DNA of 64,000 nt from the NCBI RefSeq assembly GCF_902459525.1, contig NZ_LR699166.1, forward strand, positions 969,501 through 1,033,500, in the 5' to 3' direction. Made by a program: the position numbers and the translations under genes. The notes beneath the pieces were generated by a model that did no database searches, was not told the DNA's origin, and was given only the letters and a program-made list of their open reading frames with translations. Position 1 is the stretch's first letter; each line of letters begins with the position of its first letter. Source of the stretch: Sideroxydans sp. CL21 (GTDB lineage Bacteria; Pseudomonadota; Gammaproteobacteria; Burkholderiales; Gallionellaceae). Of this stretch, positions 24,831 to 32,888 are shown piece after piece.

Positions 24831-27791
24831 TTATTTGACTTCTTCCATCGCCAGCAGGATCAAGGGCGTTCCTTCCGACTTGCCGGTAATGCGCCGCGCG
24901 TTGAGCAGCATCTTGCGTTTGCCGATAACGGGAAAGTCATGCACGACTTCGAAGCCTTCGACGATTTGTTTGCTTGGCAGTTCGGTTTCCAGCAATTCCC
25001 TGAGTTTCGGGATATCCCATTGGCGGTTGCCCAGCTCATACAATTGACGCCCCACGGTGTCTGCCTCTTCAACCTTGAAATTTTCGTAAAAAGACCGGCT
25101 GGCGGAGATGATCTTGCATTTCGCATCCAGGACGACAAGCGGTTCGCGCACCGTGTCCACGATGCTTTCCGACAATTCGCGCGCATCTTTCATGGCGGTT
25201 TCTGCCTGGATGCGCTTGGTGATGTCGGTGAAAGTCAGCACCACGCCGTCGATGACATTGTCCAGGGTGCGGTAGGGTTGGGTGCGCGCGAGGAACCATT
25301 CTCCGCCTGTGGTGAAGACTTCGCGTTCGCGCGGAACCAGGGAGTCGAGCACGGCTTGCGCATCGGCAAGCAGGTCGTCATCCTTGATATTCGATTTGAT
25401 GTCTCCCAGAGGCCGGCCCATGTCCGAAGCGACCAGGCGATACACCTTTACCGCCTCGCGCGTGAAGCGCTTGATGTTAAGGGTATCGTTCAGGAATATG
25501 GTGCCGATATTGATGTTGTCCAGCAGGTTCTTCATGTCGTTCTGCATGCCGGCCAATTGCTCAATCTTGTTCTGCAGTTCGGCATTCACGGTCACCAGTT
25601 CTTCATTGACCGATTGCAGTTCTTCCTTGGAGGTCTCCAGTTCTTCATTGGTGGACTGGAGCTCCTCGTTGGTGGATTGCATTTCCTCGTTGGTTGATTT
25701 GAGTTCCTCGTTGGAAGCCTGTTGTTCCTCAATGGTGGCGTGCAGGTTTTCCTTGATGTAGGACAAGTCGCGTTCCAGCTCCCCTATGCGCTGTTGTTCT
25801 GCCGATAGAGTGACAGCCTTGCCGCGCGCAGATTTGCCCTTGGCAGCGGTTGCTGTTGCGGACGGTTTCTCTGTCTGGGCACTCGCCATATCCTGAAAAC
25901 TCACCAGCAGCAAATTCTGGCTGGTATCCGCAACAGGCAAAAGCCGCACGCTGAAGCTCACGCTGAGCAAATCGCCATTACTTCCAAACGATGCTACCCG
26001 GTTCAGTGTTGGCACACCTTTTTCGGTGGCAGCCTGAATGGCATTGCGCAGTTCCAGTTGCAGTCCTTCGCGTGCCATTTCGATGATATTGAGCGTGGCT
26101 TGGCCGGGTGCCGGGCGCAGGTATTTTCCGGTGTCGCCATGCACAAAAAGGATGTCGCCTTTGAGATTGGCCACCACCGAAGCCGGCGCATAGGACTGGA
26201 GCAGGGCGCGTCGGGTCAATTCGGCGAAGTCGGTTTCCTTTATTTTGGTAATCACTTCATCGGAACCTTTGGTTGGGTTGTCTTTGGTCCAGGACAAGCC
26301 GCTGGACATGACTGCGCGGGCGGATGCCATTGTGGGTGCACTCTGGTAGAGCTTCCATTTTCGGTTGAGCGCAGTGAACAAGTCTACATGGCTGCCGATG
26401 CTTTCCGACGGTGAGAGAAACAGTACGCCTCCCGGCTTGAGTGCGTAGTGAAACGCCGGAATGACGCGGTTCTGCAATTCCGGCTCCAGATAGATCATCA
26501 GGTTGCGGCAGCTGAGCAGGTCGAGCTTGGTGAAGGGGGGATCTTTGATGATGTTCTGGGTGGCGAATACCACCATTTCGCGAATATCCTTTTTTACCCG
26601 GTAGTACGTGTCTTCTTTGATGAAGAAGCGGCGCAGCCGCTCCGTTGTGACATCCTGTACGATATTCGGCGGATAGATCCCGGCGCGGGCGACGGCAATG
26701 GCATCATCATCAAGATCGGTGCTGTAGATCTGGGTTTTGAATTCCCGCCCCGTTTCGTCCATGAGTTCGCGCAGCAGGATGGCAATGGAATAGGCCTCTT
26801 CGCCGGTGGCGCATCCTGCTACCCACACCCGGAACACATAGCTTTCCGGCTTGTCCTTGAGCAACAGCGGCAGAATATCCTGTTTCAATGCAAGGAATGC
26901 CTCGGCGTCACGGAAGAAACTGGTGACATTGATCAGCAGCTCCTTGAACAGCAGATGCACTTCAACCGGATGCTCTTTGAGGTAGCGTGCATAGAGATCC
27001 ATGCTCTCGATGTTGTGCTGGGACATGCGCCGCTCGATGCGGCGGCCGATGGTGCTTTTCTTGTATAGCGAGAAGTCGTTTCCGGTGCCGGAGCGCAATA
27101 GCATCAGAATCCGGTTCATGCTGTTTTCGCCAGCCGGAGTCGGCTGTATTTCCTTGGCGTTAAGCAGATTGTGTTTGTTGCTCAGCAATTGCTCCGGCAT
27201 CTTTTCCACCGGCAAGGTATAAGTGGCGTACCCGGCGTGGATTGCACTGACCGGCATACCGTCATATTTTGCCGTGGCCGGTTCCTGCACCAGCGTGATG
27301 CCGCCCGCGCCCTGAATGGCGCGCAATCCCAGAGTGCCGTCGGTGCCGGTGCCGGACAGGATGATGCCGATGGCTTTTTCACCCTGATCTTCCGCAAGAG
27401 ATCGCAGGAATGAGTCTATGACCATGCGTTGTCCGCGCGGCATTTCCGGTGTGCTGAGTTGCAGGTTGCCATGAAAGATGGCCATGTCGCGGTTGGGCGG
27501 CAGCACATAGACATAGTTCGGCTCCACCTTCATCTGATCTTGCGCTTCGACCACCGGCATCGTGGATGCGCGCTGCAGGATTTCGGTGAGCAAACTGGCA
27601 TGATCGGGATCAAGGTGCGACACCAGTACGAAAGCCATGCCGCTGTCCGGCGGAGTGCTGCGAAAAAACTGCTCGAACGCTTCCAGCCCGCCAGCGGAGG
27701 CACCGATACCGACGATGTTGAAGCCGGTATCGATTGGCTTGGCTTCCGCGGGAGTTTTTTTCAGATTCTTCACGACTTTCTTGATTGTCAC
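24831..27791 (-). CDS. CheB methylesterase-CheR methyltransferase-PAS fusion protein
   Basis: 986 residues, GTG start at 27791 behind GAGGGTGTTCC. Residues about 24-205 are a CheB domain with catalytic S32 (GIGASAGG), H59 and D151 (GTGTDG) and no N-terminal receiver. Residues about 225-490 are a CheR methyltransferase (NVTSFFRD, WVAGCATGEEAYSIAILLRE). A PAS-like segment, a long Glu-rich coiled coil (about 665-750, ELQSTNEELETS type) and two PAS domains follow; the protein ends without a kinase domain. CheB/CheR fusions usually sit in sensory systems outside classical chemotaxis. No receptor, CheA or CheY gene is present here, so the substrate of the methylation domains is unknown. Confidence 0.9.
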   Translation of the reverse strand: MTIKKVVKNLKKTPAEAKPIDTGFNIVGIGASAGGLEAFEQFFRSTPPDSGMAFVLVSHLDPDHASLLTEILQRASTMPVVEAQDQMKVEPNYVYVLPPNRDMAIFHGNLQLSTPEMPRGQRMVIDSFLRSLAEDQGEKAIGIILSGTGTDGTLGLRAIQGAGGITLVQEPATAKYDGMPVSAIHAGYATYTLPVEKMPEQLLSNKHNLLNAKEIQPTPAGENSMNRILMLLRSGTGNDFSLYKKSTIGRRIERRMSQHNIESMDLYARYLKEHPVEVHLLFKELLINVTSFFRDAEAFLALKQDILPLLLKDKPESYVFRVWVAGCATGEEAYSIAILLRELMDETGREFKTQIYSTDLDDDAIAVARAGIYPPNIVQDVTTERLRRFFIKEDTYYRVKKDIREMVVFATQNIIKDPPFTKLDLLSCRNLMIYLEPELQNRVIPAFHYALKPGGVLFLSPSESIGSHVDLFTALNRKWKLYQSAPTMASARAVMSSGLSWTKDNPTKGSDEVITKIKETDFAELTRRALLQSYAPASVVANLKGDILFVHGDTGKYLRPAPGQATLNIIEMAREGLQLELRNAIQAATEKGVPTLNRVASFGSNGDLLSVSFSVRLLPVADTSQNLLLVSFQDMASAQTEKPSATATAAKGKSARGKAVTLSAEQQRIGELERDLSYIKENLHATIEEQQASNEELKSTNEEMQSTNEELQSTNEELETSKEELQSVNEELVTVNAELQNKIEQLAGMQNDMKNLLDNINIGTIFLNDTLNIKRFTREAVKVYRLVASDMGRPLGDIKSNIKDDDLLADAQAVLDSLVPREREVFTTGGEWFLARTQPYRTLDNVIDGVVLTFTDITKRIQAETAMKDARELSESIVDTVREPLVVLDAKCKIISASRSFYENFKVEEADTVGRQLYELGNRQWDIPKLRELLETELPSKQIVEGFEVVHDFPVIGKRKMLLNARRITGKSEGTPLILLAMEEVK

Positions 27792-27862
27792 GGAACACCC
27801 TCGTTGTGCAGGAAGGACTTATGCTACTCCGAATTAAGGCTCATTCTATTTTTTGGCTTTAA

Positions 27863-27877
27863 GTGTGCCAGCGCACA
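27863..27877 (-). promoter_or_regulatory. Degenerate Crp/Fnr-type site upstream of the CheB-CheR unit
   Basis: The minus strand reads TGTGCGCTGGCACAC, matching the island consensus TGTGCG-N3-GCGCAC except one base in the distal half. It lies 72-86 bp upstream of the GTG start. A TAGAAT hexamer (27848-27843) is nearby, but its distance from the dyad centre (21.5 bp) differs from the 29.5 bp of the other four sites, so this one is weaker. Confidence 0.35.
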
Positions 27878-27888
27878 GAGCGAACCGT

Positions 27889-27990
27889 CATACTGGCAGA
27901 AGATGCACGCGGGTGTTTCTCCTCCCCCTGATGAGCACCTGATGTACTAAGGCCCGGTCGGTCCCCCCGAACCGGGCCTTCTTTTTTTGT
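27889..27990 (+). ncRNA. Candidate small RNA with anti-Shine-Dalgarno motif
   Basis: No plus-strand gene leads into the strong plus-strand terminator at 27949-27988. The sequence before it carries CTCCTCCCCC (27919-27928), a C-rich motif of the kind used by small RNAs to pair with ribosome binding sites. A 15-codon frame (ATG 27903, stop TAA 27948-27950) ends at the terminator stem and could instead be a leader peptide. The 5' end is a guess (a CATACT hexamer is at 27889). Purely sequence-based. Confidence 0.3.
27949..27988 (+). terminator. Rho-independent terminator, plus strand
   Basis: AAGGCCCGGT and ACCGGGCCTT form a perfect 10-bp GC-rich stem around a 12-nt loop, followed at once by C and seven T. 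On the minus strand no T-run follows, so it acts on plus-strand transcripts. Confidence 0.85.
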
Positions 27991-28162
27991 GCGCCAACCG
28001 CACATTCATGCGTGAGGGTTACTGGCATATATGTTGGCCGCAGCGATAACACGATACTCGACCGAAGAGGCTTGAAAGCCCCTTTCTGCAGGTGTTATGA
28101 GACGAACAACGCGAAATATTGAGGTTTCCATAATTGGTGACAACGCACGAAACCTGTTATCT

Positions 28163-28276
28163 CGTCATTCCGGCGCAGGCCGGAATCCAGCGGGTTTATT
28201 CAACATGCTTTTAGCTTTTGTCCCGCGTTGCGGGAGTTTGTTTTCTGACTGGATTCCGGCCTGCGCCGGAATGACG
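28163..28276. repeat. REPIN-like element with perfect 28-bp inverted arms
   Basis: Arms 28163-28190 and 28249-28276 are exact reverse complements; each starts or ends with CGTCATTCCGG and contains its own internal palindrome (ATTCCGGC..GCCGGAAT). The 58-bp centre contains CCCGCGTTGCGGG. Two inverted REP sequences flanking a short spacer is the REPIN layout, dispersed by a RAYT transposase encoded elsewhere. Frames crossing it (SGAGRNP / WIPACAGMT) are spurious. Confidence 0.88.
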
Positions 28277-28364
28277 ATAGTTCGCAAATTTTGTGTAATT
28301 AATTATGGAAAGATCAATAAGAGCGGATGATGGGGAGGCTGCTATTTGAAGAAGAGCCGATGAT

Positions 28365-29333
28365 TCACACTCCCGCGTGTTCCGCCTGAACATCCGCGAA
28401 ATAGCTGGAACGAACCATCGGTGCGCAGGCAGCATGGGAGAAACCCATTTCCTTGGCAGCGTCTTCGAATGCCTTGAAGGCTTCCGGCGTCACATAGCGC
28501 AGCACCGGCAGGTGGCCGTCAGAAGGTTGCAGGTATTGGCCCAGTGTGAGCATCTCGACGTCGTGTTCGCGCAGATCGCGCATGACTTCGAGAACTTCTT
28601 CGTCGGTCTCGCCCAGGCCCAGCATCAGGCCGGATTTGGTCATCACTTGCGGGAAGCGTGCTTTGAAGTCTTTGAGCAGCTTGAGCGAGTGCGCATAGTC
28701 GGCGCCGGGACGGGCCAGCGAATAGAGGCGTGGCACGGTTTCCAGATTGTGGTTGAGTACATCGGGCAGGCTGGTGGCCATGGCGTCCAGCGCGACGTCG
28801 AGGCGGCCGCGGAAATCCGGCACCAGCGTTTCCAGTTTGGTTTCGGGCGATGAGACGCGGATGGCGGTGAGGCAGGCGGAAAAATGTTGTGCACCGCCGT
28901 CGCGCAGGTCGTCGCGGTCAACGCTGGTGATGACAACATATTTGAGTTTGAGGATGCCGATGGAGCGGGCCAGATTCTGCGGTTCGTCGGCATCGGGGGG
29001 CAGCGGCTTGCCGTGCGCCACGTCGCAGAACGGGCAGCGGCGCGTGCAAACATCGCCGAGGATCATGAAGCTGGCCGTGCCTTTGCTGAAGCATTCGCCA
29101 ATGTTGGGGCAGGAGGCTTCTTCGCACACGGTGTGCAACTGGTTGTCGCGCAGCAGGCGTTTTACTTCGTTGAAGCCCGAACCCATGCCGGGTTTTGCGC
29201 GTATCCACTGAGGTTTACGCAGGCGCTCTACCAGAGGGATGATCTTGATCGGGTTGCGGGAGGTCTTGGCTGCGCCAGTCTGTTTGTTTGTGTCGTTCAT
29301 AGGTAACGATTGTAAGACATCCGGGTGTGACAT
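28365..29333 (-). CDS. lipA: Lipoyl synthase
   Basis: 322 residues from the first ATG; an internal ATG at 29300 would give 311 and also fits family length. The radical-SAM cluster motif CTRRCPFC and the auxiliary cluster motif [12 protein letters not shown] are both intact, and the C-terminal RSSY motif for the auxiliary cluster is present. LipA inserts two sulphurs into octanoyl chains on lipoyl-dependent enzymes such as pyruvate and 2-oxoglutarate dehydrogenase. lipB is not next to it in this window. The gene is divergent from sodB, sharing a 128-bp intergenic region. Confidence 0.96.
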   Translation of the reverse strand: MSHPDVLQSLPMNDTNKQTGAAKTSRNPIKIIPLVERLRKPQWIRAKPGMGSGFNEVKRLLRDNQLHTVCEEASCPNIGECFSKGTASFMILGDVCTRRCPFCDVAHGKPLPPDADEPQNLARSIGILKLKYVVITSVDRDDLRDGGAQHFSACLTAIRVSSPETKLETLVPDFRGRLDVALDAMATSLPDVLNHNLETVPRLYSLARPGADYAHSLKLLKDFKARFPQVMTKSGLMLGLGETDEEVLEVMRDLREHDVEMLTLGQYLQPSDGHLPVLRYVTPEAFKAFEDAAKEMGFSHAACAPMVRSSYFADVQAEHAGV

Positions 29334-29461
29334 TCGATTCTAAAATTCCTCAAAGCCATGTAGGATGCACGGTTACATAATACCCAACCATAAAGGTATG
29401 GTATATTGCAGCCCAATGGTTACGCCATTCCCCATTTACCAACCCTGACTAGGAGATTGCC

Positions 29462-30046
29462 ATGGAACACCAACTACCCGCTCTGCCTTATCCAAGAGAA
29501 GCGCTCGCGCCGCATATGTCTGCCGAGACTTTTGATTACCACTATGCGAAACACCATCAGGCTTATGTCACCAACCTGAATAACCTTATCAAGGGAACGG
29601 AATTCGAAAACGCCAGCCTGGAAGACATCATCAAGAAGGCTTCCGGCGGCATCTACAACAACGCTGCACAAGTTTCCAACCATACCTTCTTCTGGCACTG
29701 CATGAAGCCACAGGGCGGCGGTGCACCGACTGGCGCGCTGGCTGAAGCAATCAACAAGAAATGGGGCAGCCTCGACGAATTCAAGAAAGCATTCCAGACT
29801 TCCGCCGTGGGCAACTTTGGCTCCGGCTGGACCTGGCTGGTAAAGAAGGCCGACGGTTCGCTGGATATCGTGAACCTCGGTGCAGCCGGTACCCCGCTGA
29901 AAAGCGGCGAAGGCAAGCCTGTGCTGACAGTGGATGTGTGGGAACACGCTTACTACATCGATTATCGCAACATGCGTCCCAAGTACGTTGAGACTTTCCT
30001 CAACAGTCTGGTGAACTGGGATTTCGCGGCGAAGAACTTCGCGTAA
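29462..30046 (+). CDS. sodB: Superoxide dismutase, iron type
   Basis: 194 residues, usual family length, with AGGAGATTGCC before the ATG. Metal ligands are visible as H in [11 protein letters not shown] in NHTFFWHCM, and D/H in [13 protein letters not shown]. The FGSGWTWLV segment and active-site residues fit cytoplasmic FeSOD rather than the tetrameric Mn type. It removes superoxide, relevant for an organism handling ferrous iron and oxygen. A TATATT hexamer about 40 bp before the coding start may be the -10. A UUCG-loop terminator follows the gene. Confidence 0.95.
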   Translation: MEHQLPALPYPREALAPHMSAETFDYHYAKHHQAYVTNLNNLIKGTEFENASLEDIIKKASGGIYNNAAQVSNHTFFWHCMKPQGGGAPTGALAEAINKKWGSLDEFKKAFQTSAVGNFGSGWTWLVKKADGSLDIVNLGAAGTPLKSGEGKPVLTVDVWEHAYYIDYRNMRPKYVETFLNSLVNWDFAAKNFA

Positions 30047-30067
30047 AGCGCTCGCTTGTTTCGTTAG

Positions 30068-30137
30068 AATAAAGTTGTGAAAACGTTAATAAAGTTGTGA
30101 AAAAATCAAAGTCGCAAAAATATTGAAGTTGTGAAAA
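30068..30137. repeat. Three short AAGTTGTGAAAA repeats
   Basis: AATAAAGTTGTGAAAA occurs at 30068 and 30088 (20 bp apart) and a related GAAGTTGTGAAAA near 30126, between sodB and its terminator. It may be slippage-derived; no function is evident. Confidence 0.6.
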
Positions 30138-30140
30138 CCA

Positions 30141-30169
30141 CGGGGGGACTTCGGTTCCCCCGATTTTTT
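30141..30169 (+). terminator. sodB terminator with UUCG tetraloop
   Basis: CGGGGGGA and TTCCCCCG pair around C-TTCG-G, a very stable tetraloop hairpin, followed by ATTTTTTG. It lies about 95 bp after the sodB stop. Confidence 0.9.
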
Positions 30170-30441
30170 GTTCTTGCAGTGAAGTACTCATGGAGATCCG
30201 AACACTAATGTCGGCAACATGCCGCCACAGACCAAATTCGCAATGAAATAGAGTTTCGCTTTGCGAACATTAAATGAAATGTTTGTCCACGGCCAAAGAG
30301 CAGATTCAGTTTGCTGAGCTCACACTTGTAACTCAAAGCTGTCATAGAACTTTGCTAATTTATTTCTTGAAAGCGGTCATCGGTGAAGTACCGTATATTT
30401 AAGATTATCGAGGCCGGGCCGATAAGACCCGGCGCGACAAT
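30170..30441. other. Intergenic region between sodB terminator and the AhpD-like gene
   Basis: No credible coding frame. Near the right end, 30413-30433 holds GCCGGG..CCCGGC, a short hairpin just past the stop of the minus-strand AhpD-like gene, without a good T-run. Nothing else is recognised. Confidence 0.5.
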
Positions 30442-30975
30442 TTACAACTCGGAAGCTAGAGGGAAGTCCACAGGAATTCTGGTCGTGCTATGCAGGTAGT
30501 TGGCGATGGTCTTGTCGCCAATAACGACCATCACGTCCACCAAGTTGCCTTCGTTCCAGCCTGCGTCAAAAAATCCTTGCAAGACGGCCGTATCCGTATG
30601 GCCGCGATTTAACATCACATTGCGAACCAGACGAGCCAGTGCATCAAGACGCGCATCAAAAGGCGCGATGCCAGCGCGAATGTCCAGAATCTGCTCTTCA
30701 GTAAAGCCGACCATTTTTCCAACGGCAGTATGAGCGGCCAGACAGTAAACACACTGATTGACTTCGCTGACTGCGAGGTTGACCGCTTCTCGCGCTTTCG
30801 CTGACAGCGAGCTCTTTGCACTTTGCAAGGTAAGATAGGTACCCAGCGCGGTATCTGAATGAGTGAAAGTTGCATACAAATTCGGAACAAAGGTCAACGC
30901 TTTCTTGAGATTATGCATCAGTGCCTGATTGGCAGGTGAAGCTTGTTCATAGGTTGGTACGAGTACGGTTTTCAT
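30442..30975 (-). CDS. AhpD-like carboxymuconolactone decarboxylase family protein
   Basis: The frame is open to 31044 but ATG 30975 follows AAAGGAAGATC and gives 177 residues starting MKTVLVPTYEQA. The CxxC..H motif of the AhpD fold is present as NQCVYCLAAHTAVG. Members are alkylhydroperoxidase-like thiol proteins or decarboxylases. It lies 37 bp after the short-chain dehydrogenase gene on the same strand; both are divergent from a LysR regulator that probably controls them. The reaction is not predictable beyond a peroxidase-like redox role. Confidence 0.83.
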   Translation of the reverse strand: MKTVLVPTYEQASPANQALMHNLKKALTFVPNLYATFTHSDTALGTYLTLQSAKSSLSAKAREAVNLAVSEVNQCVYCLAAHTAVGKMVGFTEEQILDIRAGIAPFDARLDALARLVRNVMLNRGHTDTAVLQGFFDAGWNEGNLVDVMVVIGDKTIANYLHSTTRIPVDFPLASEL

Positions 30976-31012
30976 GATCTTCCTTTTTCGTTGATGGTTT
31001 GTTTGTGACAGG

Positions 31013-31762
31013 TTATTGGGCTGTATAGCCGCCATCCACAGCAATGCTCTGACCGGTTAAATAGAGGGCCTTGTCGGAAGCCAGGAACACAATGGTTTGC
31101 GCAATTTCTTCCGGCTGTGCCCCTCGCTTGGCTGGCATCATGGCCAACATGCCCGCTTTTGCGTCGGCATTGCCGCCGGTAAAGCGTTCCAGCATGGCGG
31201 TCTCGACCGGGCCAGGCGCCACGGCATTGACTCGGATACCAGCAGCAGCAACTTCCAGAGCGGCTGCTTTGGTCAGTCCTTCCACTGCGTGTTTGCTGGC
31301 CACATAGACCGATGCGCCGGCCATGCCGACCTGACCGGCAATGCTGGACAGATTGATGATGGAACCACTACCCTGAGTTTGCATGGCAGCCAGTTCGTAT
31401 TTCAGGCTAAGTAATACGCCCAGAACATTGGTATCAAAAGTCGCACGATAATTTGCGACGCTCTGTCCGGTAATCGGGCCGAGCTCGCCTTCTGCACCCG
31501 CGTTATTGACAGCAACATCAATGCGGCCGAAGCGTCTTATCGTATTTCCAATCAGTGTCTCGACCTGTGCTTCATCGGTGACATCGGCCAGCAAAAATTC
31601 GGTATCCACACCTTGACGGCGCAATTCGGCGGCTAGTTGCTGACCGGCTTCGAGGCTGCGTCCGGAGACAACGATGTTATGGCCTTCAGCGGCAAATGCG
31701 AAAGCCGTGGCTCGCCCTATGCCAGTTAAGGCGCCGGTTATTAATACGGTTGATTTATTCAT
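31013..31762 (-). CDS. Short-chain dehydrogenase/reductase
   Basis: 249 residues, start supported by CAGGAGTAAAAA. Classical SDR features: cofactor loop TGALTGIGRA, NNAG at about residue 91, catalytic Ser in NLSSIAG, and YVASKHA with catalytic Tyr and Lys. The end GQSIAVDGGYTAQ is typical. These enzymes oxidise or reduce alcohol/carbonyl groups with NAD(P)H in the cytoplasm. The substrate is unknown. It heads a two-gene unit with the AhpD-like protein and diverges from the LysR gene. Confidence 0.92.
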   Translation of the reverse strand: MNKSTVLITGALTGIGRATAFAFAAEGHNIVVSGRSLEAGQQLAAELRRQGVDTEFLLADVTDEAQVETLIGNTIRRFGRIDVAVNNAGAEGELGPITGQSVANYRATFDTNVLGVLLSLKYELAAMQTQGSGSIINLSSIAGQVGMAGASVYVASKHAVEGLTKAAALEVAAAGIRVNAVAPGPVETAMLERFTGGNADAKAGMLAMMPAKRGAQPEEIAQTIVFLASDKALYLTGQSIAVDGGYTAQ

Positions 31763-31841
31763 TTTTTACTCCTGTCGGTTGTTGATGGGTTGCAGTATGG
31801 TGTTCCTCCGAAATGGGCACTAGATAGAGAAATGGACTATT

Positions 31842-31864
31842 ATTAATTCCATTTGGGAATTAAT
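31842..31864. promoter_or_regulatory. Candidate LysR operator
   Basis: ATTAATTCC and GGAATTAAT form a perfect 9-bp inverted repeat with a 5-bp spacer, containing a T-N11-A core. It sits in the divergent region between the dehydrogenase and the LysR gene, 11 bp before the LysR start codon, a suitable place for autoregulation. Confidence 0.6.
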
Positions 31865-31874
31865 CGGAGACGTC

Positions 31875-32789
31875 ATGGACAGACTCCTGGCGATGCAGAC
31901 CTTTGTCAGAGTGGTAGAAACCGGTAGCTTTTCCGCAGTAGCGCGTGAGCAGTCCAGTACCCAAAGCGCGATCAGCAAGCAGGTGGCGGGGCTTGAGAAA
32001 TATCTTGGTGTGCGCTTGCTGGTGCGAACTACCCGTGCCGTAACCACAACCGAAGACGGATTACGCTATTTCGAAGAAACCCGCCGCTTGGTCGCGGAAA
32101 TCGGTGAAGCTGAATCGGAATTGCGTCGCGGTGAGCGTGCTTTGTCGGGGCTGTTACGAGTAGCCACTTCGGTCGGTTTTGGGTTGCGCGTGTTACTGCC
32201 GCATATACGCTCGTTCATGCGTAACAATCCTGATGTCATTGTTGACCTGAGATTGGATGACGGCTTTGTGGATCTGATCGAACAAGGCATCGACGTGGCA
32301 GTACGAATTGGTACGCTGGGGGACAGTTCTCTCGTAGCACGCCGCATTGCGACTTCGCAGCGGATGCTGGTGGCAGGACGTAAATACTTGGAGCAACTCG
32401 GGCCTGAGCAGAGTGCGCCGCAGATACCTCAAGACCTGCTGCAGCATTCCTGTCTGCTGTATACAGAATTGGGCACTCGCAATCAGTGGGAATTCAGCAC
32501 CGCCGATGGTTCTACCGTGAGTGTTCGGGTTCACGGACCGCTGCTAACCAATAATTCTGAGGCACTGCGTTCCTGCCTGCGCGATGGTTTGGGAATCTGC
32601 TACATTCCAGACTGGCTGATTTCGGATCTATTGGCAAGTGGTGAAGTTATAGAGTTGATGAAAGACTGGCTGGTAAAGCCGATACCAGTCCATTTGGTCA
32701 GCCCCGCGGCGCGTAAGCATTCGGCCAAGGTCAGGGCATTTGGCGATCATATCGCTTCAATACTCTCATCACCTAGTCAGCCGAGCTGA
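31875..32789 (+). CDS. LysR family transcription regulator
   Basis: 304 residues with CGGAGACGTC before the ATG. The N-terminal winged helix-turn-helix (MDRLLAMQTFVRVVETGSFS..SAISKQVAGLEKYLGVRLLVRTTR) and the C-terminal periplasmic-binding-like effector domain (about 90-300) are complete. It belongs to the CrgA/AaeR-like group whose members commonly control divergent oxidoreductase genes. A palindromic operator candidate is immediately upstream. The effector is unknown. Confidence 0.93.
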   Translation: MDRLLAMQTFVRVVETGSFSAVAREQSSTQSAISKQVAGLEKYLGVRLLVRTTRAVTTTEDGLRYFEETRRLVAEIGEAESELRRGERALSGLLRVATSVGFGLRVLLPHIRSFMRNNPDVIVDLRLDDGFVDLIEQGIDVAVRIGTLGDSSLVARRIATSQRMLVAGRKYLEQLGPEQSAPQIPQDLLQHSCLLYTELGTRNQWEFSTADGSTVSVRVHGPLLTNNSEALRSCLRDGLGICYIPDWLISDLLASGEVIELMKDWLVKPIPVHLVSPAARKHSAKVRAFGDHIASILSSPSQPS

Positions 32790-32888
32790 GATTCGTCGAA
32801 CTATCCAGGCTCTGCAAGATAGTTCTGTCGGTGCTGACAACAAGCTCTGATAATATTTATGCCATTTAACTTTGGTAACTGACTGGGC

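Noticed and set aside
27988-28004. TGTGCG-CCAAC-CGCACA palindrome as a sixth regulator site
   Set aside because: The spacer is one base longer than in the other sites, and no gene starts in a suitable position on either strand. It directly follows a terminator. Kept out of the motif set.
28097-28330. 77-codon frame containing SGAGRNP and WIPACAGMT
   Set aside because: This is the well-known spurious translation of a REP/REPIN inverted repeat, not a protein.
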